Positions 7,573 to 14,791 are shown, counted from the stretch's first letter. The stretch is DNA of 15,190 bases from Clostridiaceae bacterium (GCA_012727965.1 JAAYFZ010000044.1:1-15190); one strand, 5' to 3'. Notes: generated by a model not told the origin, from the sequence alone. Made by a program: numbers and translations.

Positions 7573-9642
7573 ATGATGGCAAACGATGATAATTTGAATG
7601 AACTCCTAAAGAGAGCAGAAGAAGATTCTGTTGGAAATGAAGAAGAGGTCATTAATCTGGCTGAGAATCCGCATTCTTTGATCGATGATGATTTCACCGA
7701 GCATGAGCTAAAAGGGTTACTGTCAGATGAATTCAGTACTAAGAATACATCTGCATATAGTGAAAATGATATACAGGTTCTTGAGGGTCTTGAGGCTGTT
7801 CGTAAGAGACCAGGTATGTATATAGGTGATACTAGTGCCAGAGGTCTTCATCACCTTATTTATGAGATCGTAGCCAACTCTGTCGATGAGGCTCTTGCAG
7901 GACGCTGTGATACGATTGATGTAACTCTTAATCCAGATAATTCGATAACTGTTATTGATAACGGCAGCGGTATTCCCATAGGTCTCCATCCCAAGGTAGG
8001 CATTCCGACAGTTGAGGTCGTTCATACTATATTACATGCCGGTGGTAAATTTGGCGGCGGCGCTTATAGTGTTTCAGGCGGCCTTCATGGAGTAGGTGCT
8101 TCTGTTGTTAATGCTCTCTCAGAATGGATGATTGTTACAGTATTTAGAGATGGTAAAGAATATGAGCTTAGATTCGAACGGGGAATTACTGTTTCGCCGC
8201 TTCAGATAGTTGGTGATTCTGATATAACAGGAACAAAAACTGTATTCAAGCCAGATTCAACGATATTTGAGAGTGTCGAACTTGATTTTAATCTGATGCT
8301 CTCACGCTATAGGGAAATGGCTTTTTTGAACAAAGAGATCACTATTAATTTATGCGACAACAGAGTTGAACCCCAGGTTATGAAAGTTCTTCATTATGAT
8401 GGTGGTATTATTTCTTTTGTTGAATATCTGAATAAACATCGTGAAGTACTTCATAAGGTGCCTATTTACATTTCCAGTAAGGTGAAAGAAAGTTTCGTTG
8501 AGGTTGCGATTCAGTATAATGATTCTTATGCCGAGAATGTATATTCTTATGCAAATAATATAGCCACTATCGAAGGTGGTACGCATTTGACAGGCTTTAG
8601 ATCGGCTCTTACGAAGGTTGTAAATGATTATGCTAGAAAATATGGTCTTATTAAACAGAATGATAAAAACCTTCAAGGTGAAGATGTAAGAGAAGGAATT
8701 GGCGCAATCATCAGTGTTAAAATGCCTGAACCACAGTTTGAAGGACAGACGAAAACTAAACTTGGTAATTCTGAAATAAGAACTGCTGTTGAGAGCGTTA
8801 TGAATGATAAGCTCGCAGCGTTTTTTGAAGAGAATCCTTCAATTGCAAGATCAATAATTGATAAATGTCTCTCAGCATCAAGGGCACGTGATGCTGCCCG
8901 CAAAGCCAGAGAGATGACAAGACGTAAGAATGTTCTGGATTCAAATGCTCTACCTGGTAAACTGGCTGATTGTCAGGAGAAGGATCCCACCTTCTGTGAA
9001 TTATTCGTTGTCGAAGGAGACTCGGCTGGTGGCTCGGCAAAAGGCGGAAGAGAGAGAAAATATCAGGCAATTCTTCCGCTTTGGGGTAAGATGCTAAATG
9101 TTGAGAAAGCAAGAATTGACAAGGTTTATGATAATGATAAACTCCTGCCTATAGTTATGGCTCTTGGTGCCGGCATAGGATCTGATTTTGATTTATCGAA
9201 GCTGCGTTATCATAAAATTATTCTGATGGCGGATGCTGATGTTGACGGATCACATATTAGAACACTGCTTCTAACTTTCTTATTCCGCCATATGAGACCT
9301 TTGGTTGAGCATGGACATGTATATGTTGCCTGTCCGCCGCTCTATCGTGTATATGAAGGTAATAACGGTTTCTATGCATATAACGATAAAGAGGTTGAGG
9401 CAATCAAAGCACAGACTGGATGGAAGGATCCAAAAATACAGAGATACAAAGGTCTCGGTGAGATGAGCTCAGATCAGCTTTGGGAAACCACGATGAATCC
9501 TGAAACCAGAAAGCTTATACAAATTGAGATTAACGACGCTCAATCAGCAGATGAAACTTTCACCTTATTAATGGGAGACAAAGTTGAGCCGAGAAGAGAG
9601 TTCATTCAAATTAATGCAAAATATGCTGTTATGGATGTCTGA
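7573..9642 (+). CDS. gyrB: DNA gyrase subunit B, with acidic N-terminal extension
   Basis: The 689-residue ATPase subunit of gyrase introduces negative supercoils together with GyrA. The standard start of the fold, YSENDIQVLEGLEAVRKRPG, begins only at residue 62, leaving about 55 mostly acidic residues at the front. GHKL motifs follow: EIVANSVDEAL (98-108, with Ala101 where GyrB usually has Asp), DNGSGIP, and GLHGVGASVVNAL. The TOPRIM domain has EGDSAGG (481-487) and DADVDGSH (554-561), and the chain ends RREFIQINAKYAVMDV. The start is set by GAGGTG at 7561-7566 overlapping the end of remB. Two adjacent ATGs (7573, 7576) are possible starts. No gyrA follows; a terminator and parA do. Gyrase rather than ParE is favoured by the position in the origin block. 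Confidence 0.96.
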   Translation: MMANDDNLNELLKRAEEDSVGNEEEVINLAENPHSLIDDDFTEHELKGLLSDEFSTKNTSAYSENDIQVLEGLEAVRKRPGMYIGDTSARGLHHLIYEIVANSVDEALAGRCDTIDVTLNPDNSITVIDNGSGIPIGLHPKVGIPTVEVVHTILHAGGKFGGGAYSVSGGLHGVGASVVNALSEWMIVTVFRDGKEYELRFERGITVSPLQIVGDSDITGTKTVFKPDSTIFESVELDFNLMLSRYREMAFLNKEITINLCDNRVEPQVMKVLHYDGGIISFVEYLNKHREVLHKVPIYISSKVKESFVEVAIQYNDSYAENVYSYANNIATIEGGTHLTGFRSALTKVVNDYARKYGLIKQNDKNLQGEDVREGIGAIISVKMPEPQFEGQTKTKLGNSEIRTAVESVMNDKLAAFFEENPSIARSIIDKCLSASRARDAARKAREMTRRKNVLDSNALPGKLADCQEKDPTFCELFVVEGDSAGGSAKGGRERKYQAILPLWGKMLNVEKARIDKVYDNDKLLPIVMALGAGIGSDFDLSKLRYHKIILMADADVDGSHIRTLLLTFLFRHMRPLVEHGHVYVACPPLYRVYEGNNGFYAYNDKEVEAIKAQTGWKDPKIQRYKGLGEMSSDQLWETTMNPETRKLIQIEINDAQSADETFTLLMGDKVEPRREFIQINAKYAVMDV

Positions 9643-9687
9643 TAAATAGAACTTCGAATATAGTAGTATTTCATATAAGTATACCTG

Positions 9688-9728
9688 GCCGCAAACCAAG
9701 CGAAATGAGTGGTTTGCGGCTTTTGTTT
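9688..9728 (+). terminator. Rho-independent terminator after gyrB
   Basis: An 11-bp perfect stem, GCCGCAAACCA (9688-9698) with TGGTTTGCGGC (9710-9720), encloses an 11-base loop and is followed by TTTTGTTT. It separates the origin block from parA-parB. Confidence 0.9.
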
Positions 9729-9747
9729 ATCACAAGTGTTTACTAAT

Positions 9748-9763
9748 TGTTTCACGTGAAACT
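9748..9763. promoter_or_regulatory. parS: parS site upstream of parA
   Basis: TGTTTCACGTGAAACT matches the 16-bp bacterial parS consensus at 15 of 16 positions and lies between the gyrB terminator and parA. ParB nucleates here and spreads as a CTP-dependent clamp to load condensin and drive origin segregation. Confidence 0.93.
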
Positions 9764-9830
9764 TGTATTTATTGTCGATTATTTAGACGTTAATTGTATC
9801 AATAGAAGTAATGAAGTTTATCAGGTGATG

Positions 9831-9839
9831 TGATAGAAT
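9831..9839 (+). promoter_or_regulatory. Possible parA promoter (-10 region)
   Basis: TGATAGAAT is an extended -10 about 34 bases before the parA start. I see no good -35. Its position downstream of a parS site leaves room for ParB spreading to affect it. Confidence 0.4.
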
Positions 9840-9872
9840 TATAAGCACGCGAAAAGTAAGGAGAAATGATAA

Positions 9873-10649
9873 ATGCCTAATGTTTTAGCATTGGTTAATC
9901 AAAAAGGCGGAGTTGGTAAAACTACTACCTGTGTGAATTTAGCTGCATTTTTAGCACGGAAGGGCAAGAAAGTTCTTCTGTTAGATATTGATCCTCAGGG
10001 TAACGCTACTTCGGGCCTTGGATTTGATAAAAATGAACTAAATATGACAGTATATGATGTCTTAATAAATGAGGAGTCATTTGACAGCGTTGTTTTAGAT
10101 ACTGGTAGGAAGAACTTGTATATAGCACCAGCAAATATTCAGCTTGCAGGAGCAGAAATTGAATTAGTCTCTGTTGTTTCACGTGAAACAAGATTGAAAA
10201 AAGCGCTGGATCAGTACAAGGATAATTTTGATTTTGTTTTGATGGATTGTCCGCCATCACTGGGATTACTGACTTTGAACGCTCTCACAGCTGCTGATGC
10301 TGTTCTTGTACCAATTCAAGGTGAGTACTATGCTCTTGAAGGTGTTACACAGTTAATGGAAACTATAAATCTTGTAAAAAAGAGTTTGAATCCGGCACTA
10401 TATATATTTGGTGTTATTGTTACTATGTTTGATTCGAGAACTCAATTAGCTCATCAAGTTGCAAATGAGGTTAAGAAGTATTTCGGTGAAAGAGTGTTTC
10501 GCACAATCATACCTAGAAATGTTCGTTTAAGCGAGGCTCCAAGTTTTGGAAAATCAATTTTGGAATATGACATCAAGTCAAAAGGCGCAGAATGCTATGA
10601 TAGTCTGGCCAAGGAAGTAATAAAACGCAATGCCGGATTATCAAGATAG
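9873..10649 (+). CDS. parA: Chromosome-partitioning ATPase ParA (Soj)
   Basis: This 258-residue deviant Walker ATPase binds nucleoid DNA as an ATP dimer and is stimulated by ParB to move origins; in Bacillus, Soj also modulates DnaA. The deviant Walker A is KGGVGKTTT (11-19) with the signature lysine. LLDIDPQGNATSGLG and FVLMDCPPSLGLLTLNAL (Walker B region) follow. The conserved VPIQGEYYALEG and RNVRLSEAPSFGKSI identify the chromosomal Soj clade rather than MinD. The short N-terminus lacks the helix-turn-helix of plasmid P1-type ParA. AAGGAG at 9858-9863 sets the start. A perfect parS lies inside the coding sequence. parB starts 15 bases after the stop. Confidence 0.97.
   Translation: MPNVLALVNQKGGVGKTTTCVNLAAFLARKGKKVLLLDIDPQGNATSGLGFDKNELNMTVYDVLINEESFDSVVLDTGRKNLYIAPANIQLAGAEIELVSVVSRETRLKKALDQYKDNFDFVLMDCPPSLGLLTLNALTAADAVLVPIQGEYYALEGVTQLMETINLVKKSLNPALYIFGVIVTMFDSRTQLAHQVANEVKKYFGERVFRTIIPRNVRLSEAPSFGKSILEYDIKSKGAECYDSLAKEVIKRNAGLSR
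10175..10190. promoter_or_regulatory. parS: Perfect parS site inside parA
   Basis: TGTTTCACGTGAAACA is a 16/16 match to the parS palindrome, within the parA codons for VVSRET. A parS inside soj/spo0J is a known arrangement in Firmicutes. The site must satisfy both the protein and the ParB-binding constraint. Confidence 0.96.
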
Positions 10650-10664
10650 GAGAGGTGAAGCATA

Positions 10665-11609
10665 ATGGCAAAGGTTATTGGGACTACTGAAAATAAAAAA
10701 GTAAATAAAGTTGCTTCAGCTGCACCTTTACAACCAAAGGCATCGACAGCAAAAAGCAAAGGTCTTGGCAAGGGTCTAGGCGCCTTGCTTCAAACTGTGG
10801 ATATTCCTGACGATAGAGTACAGAATGCTGTCATGGAGCTGAAAATCAATGATATCAGCCCTAATTCAGAACAACCAAGAAAAAGATTTGATCAGGAAAA
10901 ACTTGATGAGTTGTCTGCTTCAATCAAAGAAAACGGAATTATACAACCTATCATTGTTTGCAGAAATCAAAATGGTGACGGATACAAAATAGTTGCCGGA
11001 GAGAGAAGATGGCGCGCGGCAAGACTCGCAGGACTTAAGATAATACCTGCGATCGTCAGAGATTTAACAGATCTTCAAGTCCTTGAGCATGCGTTGATTG
11101 AAAACATTCAGAGACAGGACCTTAATCCGATAGAAGAAGCCGATGCGCTTGATAAACTGATCAAAGAACATAAGGTAACGCAGGAAAAACTAGCTTCTGT
11201 CGTAGGAAGAAGCCGGCCGGCCATCGCAAATACCCTAAGATTATTGAATTTGCCTGATGAAGTGAAGAAATATGTAATGAATGAAGATATTTCAGCAGGT
11301 CATGCCAGGGCAATATTATCACTCAAAGATACGGATCTACAAATAAGAGCAGCAGAATTGATAATTGAGAAGGATCTTAGTGTTAGAGAAGCTGAAAAAC
11401 TGGTAAAAGTAATCGAAAAAGAACCTAAGATAAAACCAGAAAAGCAACTTTCACAAGCCTACTTGCTTAGTATTAAAAATGTTGAATCAGATTTGGCTAA
11501 GATTCTAGGGACAAAAGTTAAACTTAGAGATAAACAGGGCAAGGGAAGTATTGTCATTGACTATTACTCTAATGAGGATCTTGATAGAATCATCGAACTT
11601 CTAAAGTAA
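10665..11609 (+). CDS. parB: Chromosome-partitioning protein ParB (Spo0J)
   Basis: The 314-residue CTP-dependent DNA clamp binds parS and activates ParA. A basic, low-complexity N-terminus carries SKGLGKGLGALL (31-42), the Soj-stimulating element typical of Spo0J. The ParB/Srx domain holds the CTP-binding box GERRWRAAR (112-120) and ENIQRQDLNPIEEA (146-159). The helix-turn-helix is at about 171-195 (VTQEKLASVVGRSRPAIANTL). The C-terminal dimerisation region is rich in Lys and Glu. The N-terminal tail before GLGKGLG is about 30 residues, longer than in Bacillus Spo0J. AGGAGAGGTG at 10648-10657 overlaps the parA stop, so the pair is one operon. Confidence 0.97.
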   Translation: MAKVIGTTENKKVNKVASAAPLQPKASTAKSKGLGKGLGALLQTVDIPDDRVQNAVMELKINDISPNSEQPRKRFDQEKLDELSASIKENGIIQPIIVCRNQNGDGYKIVAGERRWRAARLAGLKIIPAIVRDLTDLQVLEHALIENIQRQDLNPIEEADALDKLIKEHKVTQEKLASVVGRSRPAIANTLRLLNLPDEVKKYVMNEDISAGHARAILSLKDTDLQIRAAELIIEKDLSVREAEKLVKVIEKEPKIKPEKQLSQAYLLSIKNVESDLAKILGTKVKLRDKQGKGSIVIDYYSNEDLDRIIELLK

Positions 11610-11628
11610 ACAGAAATGGATGAAAGCC

Positions 11629-11643
11629 AACACTGTCAGTGTT
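11629..11643 (+). terminator. Weak hairpin after parB
   Basis: AACACT pairs with AGTGTT around a three-base loop 20 bases after the parB stop. The tail (TTCGAAG) has no proper U-tract, so it may be an RNA-stabilising 3' hairpin rather than a terminator. Confidence 0.3.
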
Positions 11644-11685
11644 TTCGAAGATTTTGAGTGATCAATAAAAACCTTGCTGGGAGTG

Positions 11686-11712
11686 TTGACAAAAACCCGA
11701 CTGTGTTATAAA
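11686..11712 (+). promoter_or_regulatory. Promoter of the tRNA-Ser gene
   Basis: A perfect -35 TTGACA (11686-11691) is followed after 15 bases by TATAAA (11707-11712); TAAACT two bases later gives a 17-base spacer but a weaker match. The start would fall just before the mature tRNA at 11735. Confidence 0.6.
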
Positions 11713-11734
11713 CTATTCGAGCACGATAAGCCGT

Positions 11735-11826
11735 GGAGAGATGGTCGAGTTGGTTTAAGGCACCGGTCTTGAAAACCGGCGAAGGTTTATAGCCTTCCGA
11801 GAGTTCGAATCTCTCTCTCTCCGCCA
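11735..11826 (+). tRNA. tRNA-Ser (anticodon UGA)
   Basis: This 92-nt class II tRNA has acceptor stem GGAGAGA/TCTCTCC, discriminator G and an encoded CCA. The anticodon stem CCGGT/ACCGG carries the loop CTTGAAA with anticodon TGA. A long variable arm (GAAGG...CCTTC) is diagnostic of tRNA-Ser. The T-arm is GAGAG-TTCGAAT-CTCTC. It has its own promoter and terminator. Confidence 0.97.
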
Positions 11827-11831
11827 AAATG

Positions 11832-11868
11832 AATGAGAGCAGCACTAAAATGCTGCTCTCATTTTTTT
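11832..11868 (+). terminator. Rho-independent terminator after tRNA-Ser
   Basis: A 13-bp perfect stem, AATGAGAGCAGCA (11832-11844) with TGCTGCTCTCATT (11851-11863), is followed by seven Ts. It touches the stop codon of the convergent acyl-CoA synthetase gene and so probably serves both strands, though the minus-strand T-run is poorer. Confidence 0.93.
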
Positions 11869-13681
11869 ATAGCGATTCTATGAACATATTTTGAGCTTGT
11901 TGTATTGTTAAATCCTTATTCTGGAGAATATTTTGAATCTTTTGGAATTGCTTCGGACGCTTTACCTTGAGTGTGGTAGTCTTGATAAGTTCATTGTCTG
12001 TCAAGAGAACATATCTAACTCCTTTGTACACTGGCATTCCTTGATTAATTGCCTGAACAGCCTTCTTAATGTGCTTTGACCAGATTACATCGTCTGCGCC
12101 AGCTAATTCAGGCAGCTGATCCCGTTCAATTCTGATTAGTGCGCAAATATCTACACCATCCTTACTACCTGGTTGGCCCCATACCATAGACTCTGAAATA
12201 CTTGGAATCTGATTGAGAAGCTGTTCAATCTCCTCTGGAAAAACCTTCTTGCCATTATTGAGAACAATCATGGATTTTGCTCTGCCAGTAATGCGCAATG
12301 CGCCCTTTTCATCAATTTGACCAATATCACCAGTTCTAAGCCAGCCATCAGAGGTAATAACTTCAGAAGTAGCTTCAGAATCATGATAATACCCCAGCAT
12401 GACACAATCACTTCTTGTAAGTATTTCTCCAATTGAGTCAGGTTGATCATCGGGTACATCAATAGCAAGCTGAATTTCTGGCAGTGGCGGGCCTACAGAA
12501 CCAATTGTATTGTGTTGTCGATGACAAGCTGCAATTACGGGTGAAGATTCTGTCATACCGTAGCCCATATAGAATTCAATTCCAAAGTCATTAAAAGTTT
12601 GAACAATTTCAGCATCAATATTAGCAGCACCAACTACAACCAGTCTTAACTTACCGCCAAAAGCAGATAGAATCTCGCTGAAAATCCTGCGTCTAACATC
12701 AAGTCCGAGATAAGAGAGTCTCCTGGCAATAGGTCTCAAAACGCTTATAAGACCAGCTTTGCCACTGCTCTTAAGATTTTTCTGCAGCCTTGAATACATG
12801 TTTTCAAATAGAACAGGTACAGCAATCATACATTCGATCTGCCATTCCTGGATATTCTTCATTATATGTCTCAGACCGTCTGTAAAACATATACAGACAC
12901 CTGAATAGAGCATATAGAGCATGCCTACAGTGTTTTCAAAAGTGTGATGCAATGGTAGAAGTGACAGTGCACGTTCACCAGGGTATAGTGGAAGAATTCC
13001 ACTGATACTGCGAATATTAGCACAGATATTTTTGTGGCTAAGCATGACCCCTTTGGCAGAGGCAGTTGTTCCAGATGTGAAGAAGATCGCAGCCATCGCT
13101 TCAGAATCTATTTCGGTATCGAGAAAACTATGATCGCCCTTCTTCAACAACTCGGCACCTTTATGTAATAGGTCATACATGCTGAAAAAACGTGAATCGG
13201 TGCCGCAATCCATGGACTTGAAGGTTTCGTTATCAAGACATATCAAGTATTTCAATTCTTTGTTATGCTTGGCAATTTTATGGACTACATCAGCTTGTTT
13301 GAGTCCATAAAACAGAACCTCTGCTGAAGAACGTTCTAGTAGTATTTCAATTTCTCTAGCAGGAAGTAATTTGTCGAGAGGAACTACAACGCCGCAGCCA
13401 TTTATAGCGCTATTGTAAGCAACAGCCCATTCATAACTATTGTCACCATATACAGCGATCTTAGAGTCTGAAGCGACTCCAAGACTCTTTAGGGCTGTTC
13501 CAAGAGCATTTATATCACTAAGAAGTTGAGGATATGTTTTTGTCATTTCAACATCATTTGGTTTTCTGCGAAATCTATATGCGATAAGATCTGTATGTCT
13601 ATCCGCGCATTGTCTGAGCATGTCCATTAAGTTGCTGAAGGGCCATGCCTCAAAATATCTCTGTCCTGTGATTATTCGCAT
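11867..13681 (-). CDS. Long-chain fatty acid--CoA ligase (AMP-forming)
   Basis: This 604-residue adenylate-forming enzyme should activate fatty acids to acyl-CoA through an acyl-AMP intermediate. The P-loop-like FFTSGTTASAKGVMLSHKN spans about 200-218. LPLHHTFEN (242-250) fits the long-chain acyl-CoA synthetase (FadD15/Faa-like) group. The A5 motif is YGMTESSPV (374-382), the A7 motif is GWLRTGD (446-452), and the hinge GRAKSMIVLNNGKKVFPEEIE (466-486) carries the domain-swivel residue. TTTLKVKR near the C-terminus holds the candidate A10 lysine. AAAGGAG eight to ten bases before the ATG supports the start. It is the only leftward gene to the right of oriC, so it is head-on to replication. I see no partner beta-oxidation genes. 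The chain length of its substrate is unknown. Confidence 0.92.
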   Translation of the reverse strand: MRIITGQRYFEAWPFSNLMDMLRQCADRHTDLIAYRFRRKPNDVEMTKTYPQLLSDINALGTALKSLGVASDSKIAVYGDNSYEWAVAYNSAINGCGVVVPLDKLLPAREIEILLERSSAEVLFYGLKQADVVHKIAKHNKELKYLICLDNETFKSMDCGTDSRFFSMYDLLHKGAELLKKGDHSFLDTEIDSEAMAAIFFTSGTTASAKGVMLSHKNICANIRSISGILPLYPGERALSLLPLHHTFENTVGMLYMLYSGVCICFTDGLRHIMKNIQEWQIECMIAVPVLFENMYSRLQKNLKSSGKAGLISVLRPIARRLSYLGLDVRRRIFSEILSAFGGKLRLVVVGAANIDAEIVQTFNDFGIEFYMGYGMTESSPVIAACHRQHNTIGSVGPPLPEIQLAIDVPDDQPDSIGEILTRSDCVMLGYYHDSEATSEVITSDGWLRTGDIGQIDEKGALRITGRAKSMIVLNNGKKVFPEEIEQLLNQIPSISESMVWGQPGSKDGVDICALIRIERDQLPELAGADDVIWSKHIKKAVQAINQGMPVYKGVRYVLLTDNELIKTTTLKVKRPKQFQKIQNILQNKDLTIQQAQNMFIESL

Positions 13682-13903
13682 TTGGCGAAGCTCCTTTCGG
13701 TAAGAGGTTAACTACATTGATCGTAAAATACTATCAAAGATTGTAACATTTACTAAGTGAAGCCGCCAACTGCTTACAGGTATCTTGTTTCATGACTAAT
13801 TGATTGTAATTATTTAAAATCACATATCATCTTTATGATTGTGCATTTTATATAACAATATTTGCCATATGTTACAATGTATAGAAGCATTGCACAAAAA
13901 GTA
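13682..13903. other. Non-coding gap upstream of the acyl-CoA ligase
   Basis: This 222-bp AT-rich stretch separates the leftward ligase gene from the first rightward ncRNA promoter. On the minus strand TGTTACAAT (13740-13748) could be an extended -10 for the ligase, without a good -35. I see no consensus DnaA box, no terminator and no convincing gene. Confidence 0.4.
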
Positions 13904-13931
13904 TTGACTTAGTCGATAGATAATGTATAAT
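13904..13931 (+). promoter_or_regulatory. Promoter of ncRNA copy 1
   Basis: TTGACT (13904-13909) and a perfect TATAAT (13926-13931) are 16 bases apart. The predicted start, about 13938, coincides with the first base of the ncRNA closing helix. Confidence 0.85.
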
Positions 13932-13937
13932 GAAATC

Positions 13938-14200
13938 AAGCTCCAGGGATTACCAGAGATAATACTCAAAAAGGTAAACCGCCACGAAAACCAATGTGGA
14001 AAGCGAAAAGTGATCAAGTAGACATCTAAAAAATGTAGACAATCACTGGTCAGAATAAACAAAATCAATAATCAGTAAGGTAAGGGATGTAACCCCGAAT
14101 CTGAAGATTAAAGAAATTAGTTAAAACTGATTAATCATTCGCAACAAAGGGTAACCAAGAAAGAGTAAAGATCAAAAGGGTTCGCTGGAGCTCTTTTTTT
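13938..14200 (+). ncRNA. Structured ncRNA, copy 1 (raiA-motif-like)
   Basis: The RNA begins at the predicted start site with AAGCUCCAG and ends with CUGGAGCU followed by a U-tract (14194-14200), so its ends pair in an 8-bp closing helix (13939-13946 with 14185-14192). Inside are UUACC/GGUAA (13950-13954 with 13973-13977), CCAC/GUGG (13982-13985 with 13996-13999), AGUGAU/AUCACU (14009-14014 with 14042-14047) and GGG...CCCC (14084-14096). The 3' part has GGGUUCGC, which resembles a tRNA T-loop. Copy 2 shares the blocks GGGAUUACC, GGUAAACCGCCAC, UAACCCCG, AUCUGAA, AUUCGCAA and the 3' end, while the helices between them differ in sequence but still pair. Size, promoter, closed ends and sequence blocks fit the raiA-motif RNA class of Firmicutes. 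That family name is from memory and unverified. No open reading frame in it looks real. Confidence 0.82.
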
Positions 14201-14223
14201 GTCAATAAGCTCATGTTTTACAG

Positions 14224-14301
14224 ATTATTTCCACAACTTATGCACAATCGTCTGCACTTATCCACAATTAGTGTTGATAAGTGCATTTTTAATGTGGACA
14301 A
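14224..14301. promoter_or_regulatory. Second DnaA-box cluster, between the two ncRNAs
   Basis: Within 78 bp lie TTATGCACA (14238-14246), TTATCCACA (14258-14266), the inverted TGTTGATAA (14272-14280) and TGTGGACAA (14293-14301), plus a degenerate CCACA near 14231. The second and third boxes form the arms of a perfect 10-bp inverted repeat (TGCACTTATC at 14253-14262, GATAAGTGCA at 14276-14285). ATATGCACA at 14389-14397 is another one-mismatch box nearer the copy 2 promoter. The density and spacing are like those in oriC. Confidence 0.75.
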
Positions 14302-14446
14302 AAATATATGCCATCCGTTCAGCAATACTAAATATAGGCTTAGTTGAGGTTAATGAGAGAAAAGCAGTAATACTGTAACTTATATAACATATGCACAACA
14401 GTAACCGTTTTCAAAATGATTTATTGGATAAATTGACAATAAATAG

Positions 14447-14475
14447 TTGACGTGATTCGGGTTATCCGATATAAT
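14447..14475 (+). promoter_or_regulatory. Promoter of ncRNA copy 2
   Basis: TTGACG (14447-14452) and a perfect TATAAT (14470-14475) have the ideal 17-base spacing. The predicted start at about 14482 is the first base of the closing helix, exactly as in copy 1. Confidence 0.88.
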
Positions 14476-14481
14476 CGAAAC

Positions 14482-14747
14482 AAGCTCCAGGGATTACCAG
14501 ATAAACAACTCACAGGTAAACCGCCACATAATAAGTGGAAGCGAAGACAGCAATCAAGTTAATATTGAAAGGTATTAACAGATAGCTGATCAGTTAAGAA
14601 GAATATGAGTCTTCAGAGAGTAGGCTAAGGGACATAACCCCGGATCTGAAAAGGTAAAGAGGACGGCAGTTCGGATAACAGATTAAAGAATTCGCAAAAA
14701 GGGTTTATTCAGAAGATGAGTGAAGTTAAAAGGGTTCGCTGGAGCTT
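14482..14747 (+). ncRNA. Structured ncRNA, copy 2 (raiA-motif-like)
   Basis: This paralogue of the upstream RNA is closed by a 9-bp helix (AAGCUCCAG at 14482-14490 with CUGGAGCUU at 14739-14747). Matching helices are UUACC/GGUAA (14494-14498 with 14515-14519), CCAC/GUGG (14524-14527 with 14535-14538), and GGG/CCC (14629-14631 with 14638-14640). The variable arm is CAGC/GCUG (14548-14551 with 14585-14588) enclosing GUUAAUA/UAUUAAC (14558-14564 with 14573-14579). It occupies the place of the AGUGAU/AUCACU arm in copy 1, so pairing is kept while sequence is not. The final block AAAAGGGUUCGCUGGAGCU is the same in both copies. A true terminator follows at 14761. Confidence 0.82.
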
Positions 14748-14758
14748 TTCTATTCCAG

Positions 14759-14791
14759 AAAATATCGTCTCATTAAGAGGCGATATTTTTT
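14759..14791 (+). terminator. Rho-independent terminator after ncRNA copy 2
   Basis: AATATCGTCTC (14761-14771) pairs with GAGGCGATATT (14777-14787), with one G-T pair and a five-base loop, and is followed by a T-run. It insulates the downstream GYF_2 gene. Confidence 0.88.

Noticed and set aside
8883..8898. CACGTG in gyrB as a third parS
   Set aside because: Only the CACGTG core matches; the flanking bases do not form the TGTTTC/GAAACA arms.
11636..11845. Minus-strand 69-residue open frame with ERERFELSEGYKPSP
   Set aside because: It is the antisense of tRNA-Ser, a classic false protein prediction.
13820..14068. Minus-strand 82-residue hydrophobic open frame
   Set aside because: It runs across the promoter and 5' half of ncRNA copy 1 and has no ribosome binding site; AT-rich antisense gives the hydrophobic look.
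13938..14747. 6S RNA, RNase P, SRP RNA or tmRNA as identity of the tandem RNAs
   Set aside because: There is no long single rod with a central bubble (6S), no RNase P core blocks, no SRP Alu/S-domain signature and no tag-peptide frame with a tRNA-Ala-like acceptor.
13938..14747. CRISPR array or insertion-sequence ends
   Set aside because: There are only two copies, about 540 bp apart, with internal divergence and separate promoters; there is no transposase and no short regular repeats.
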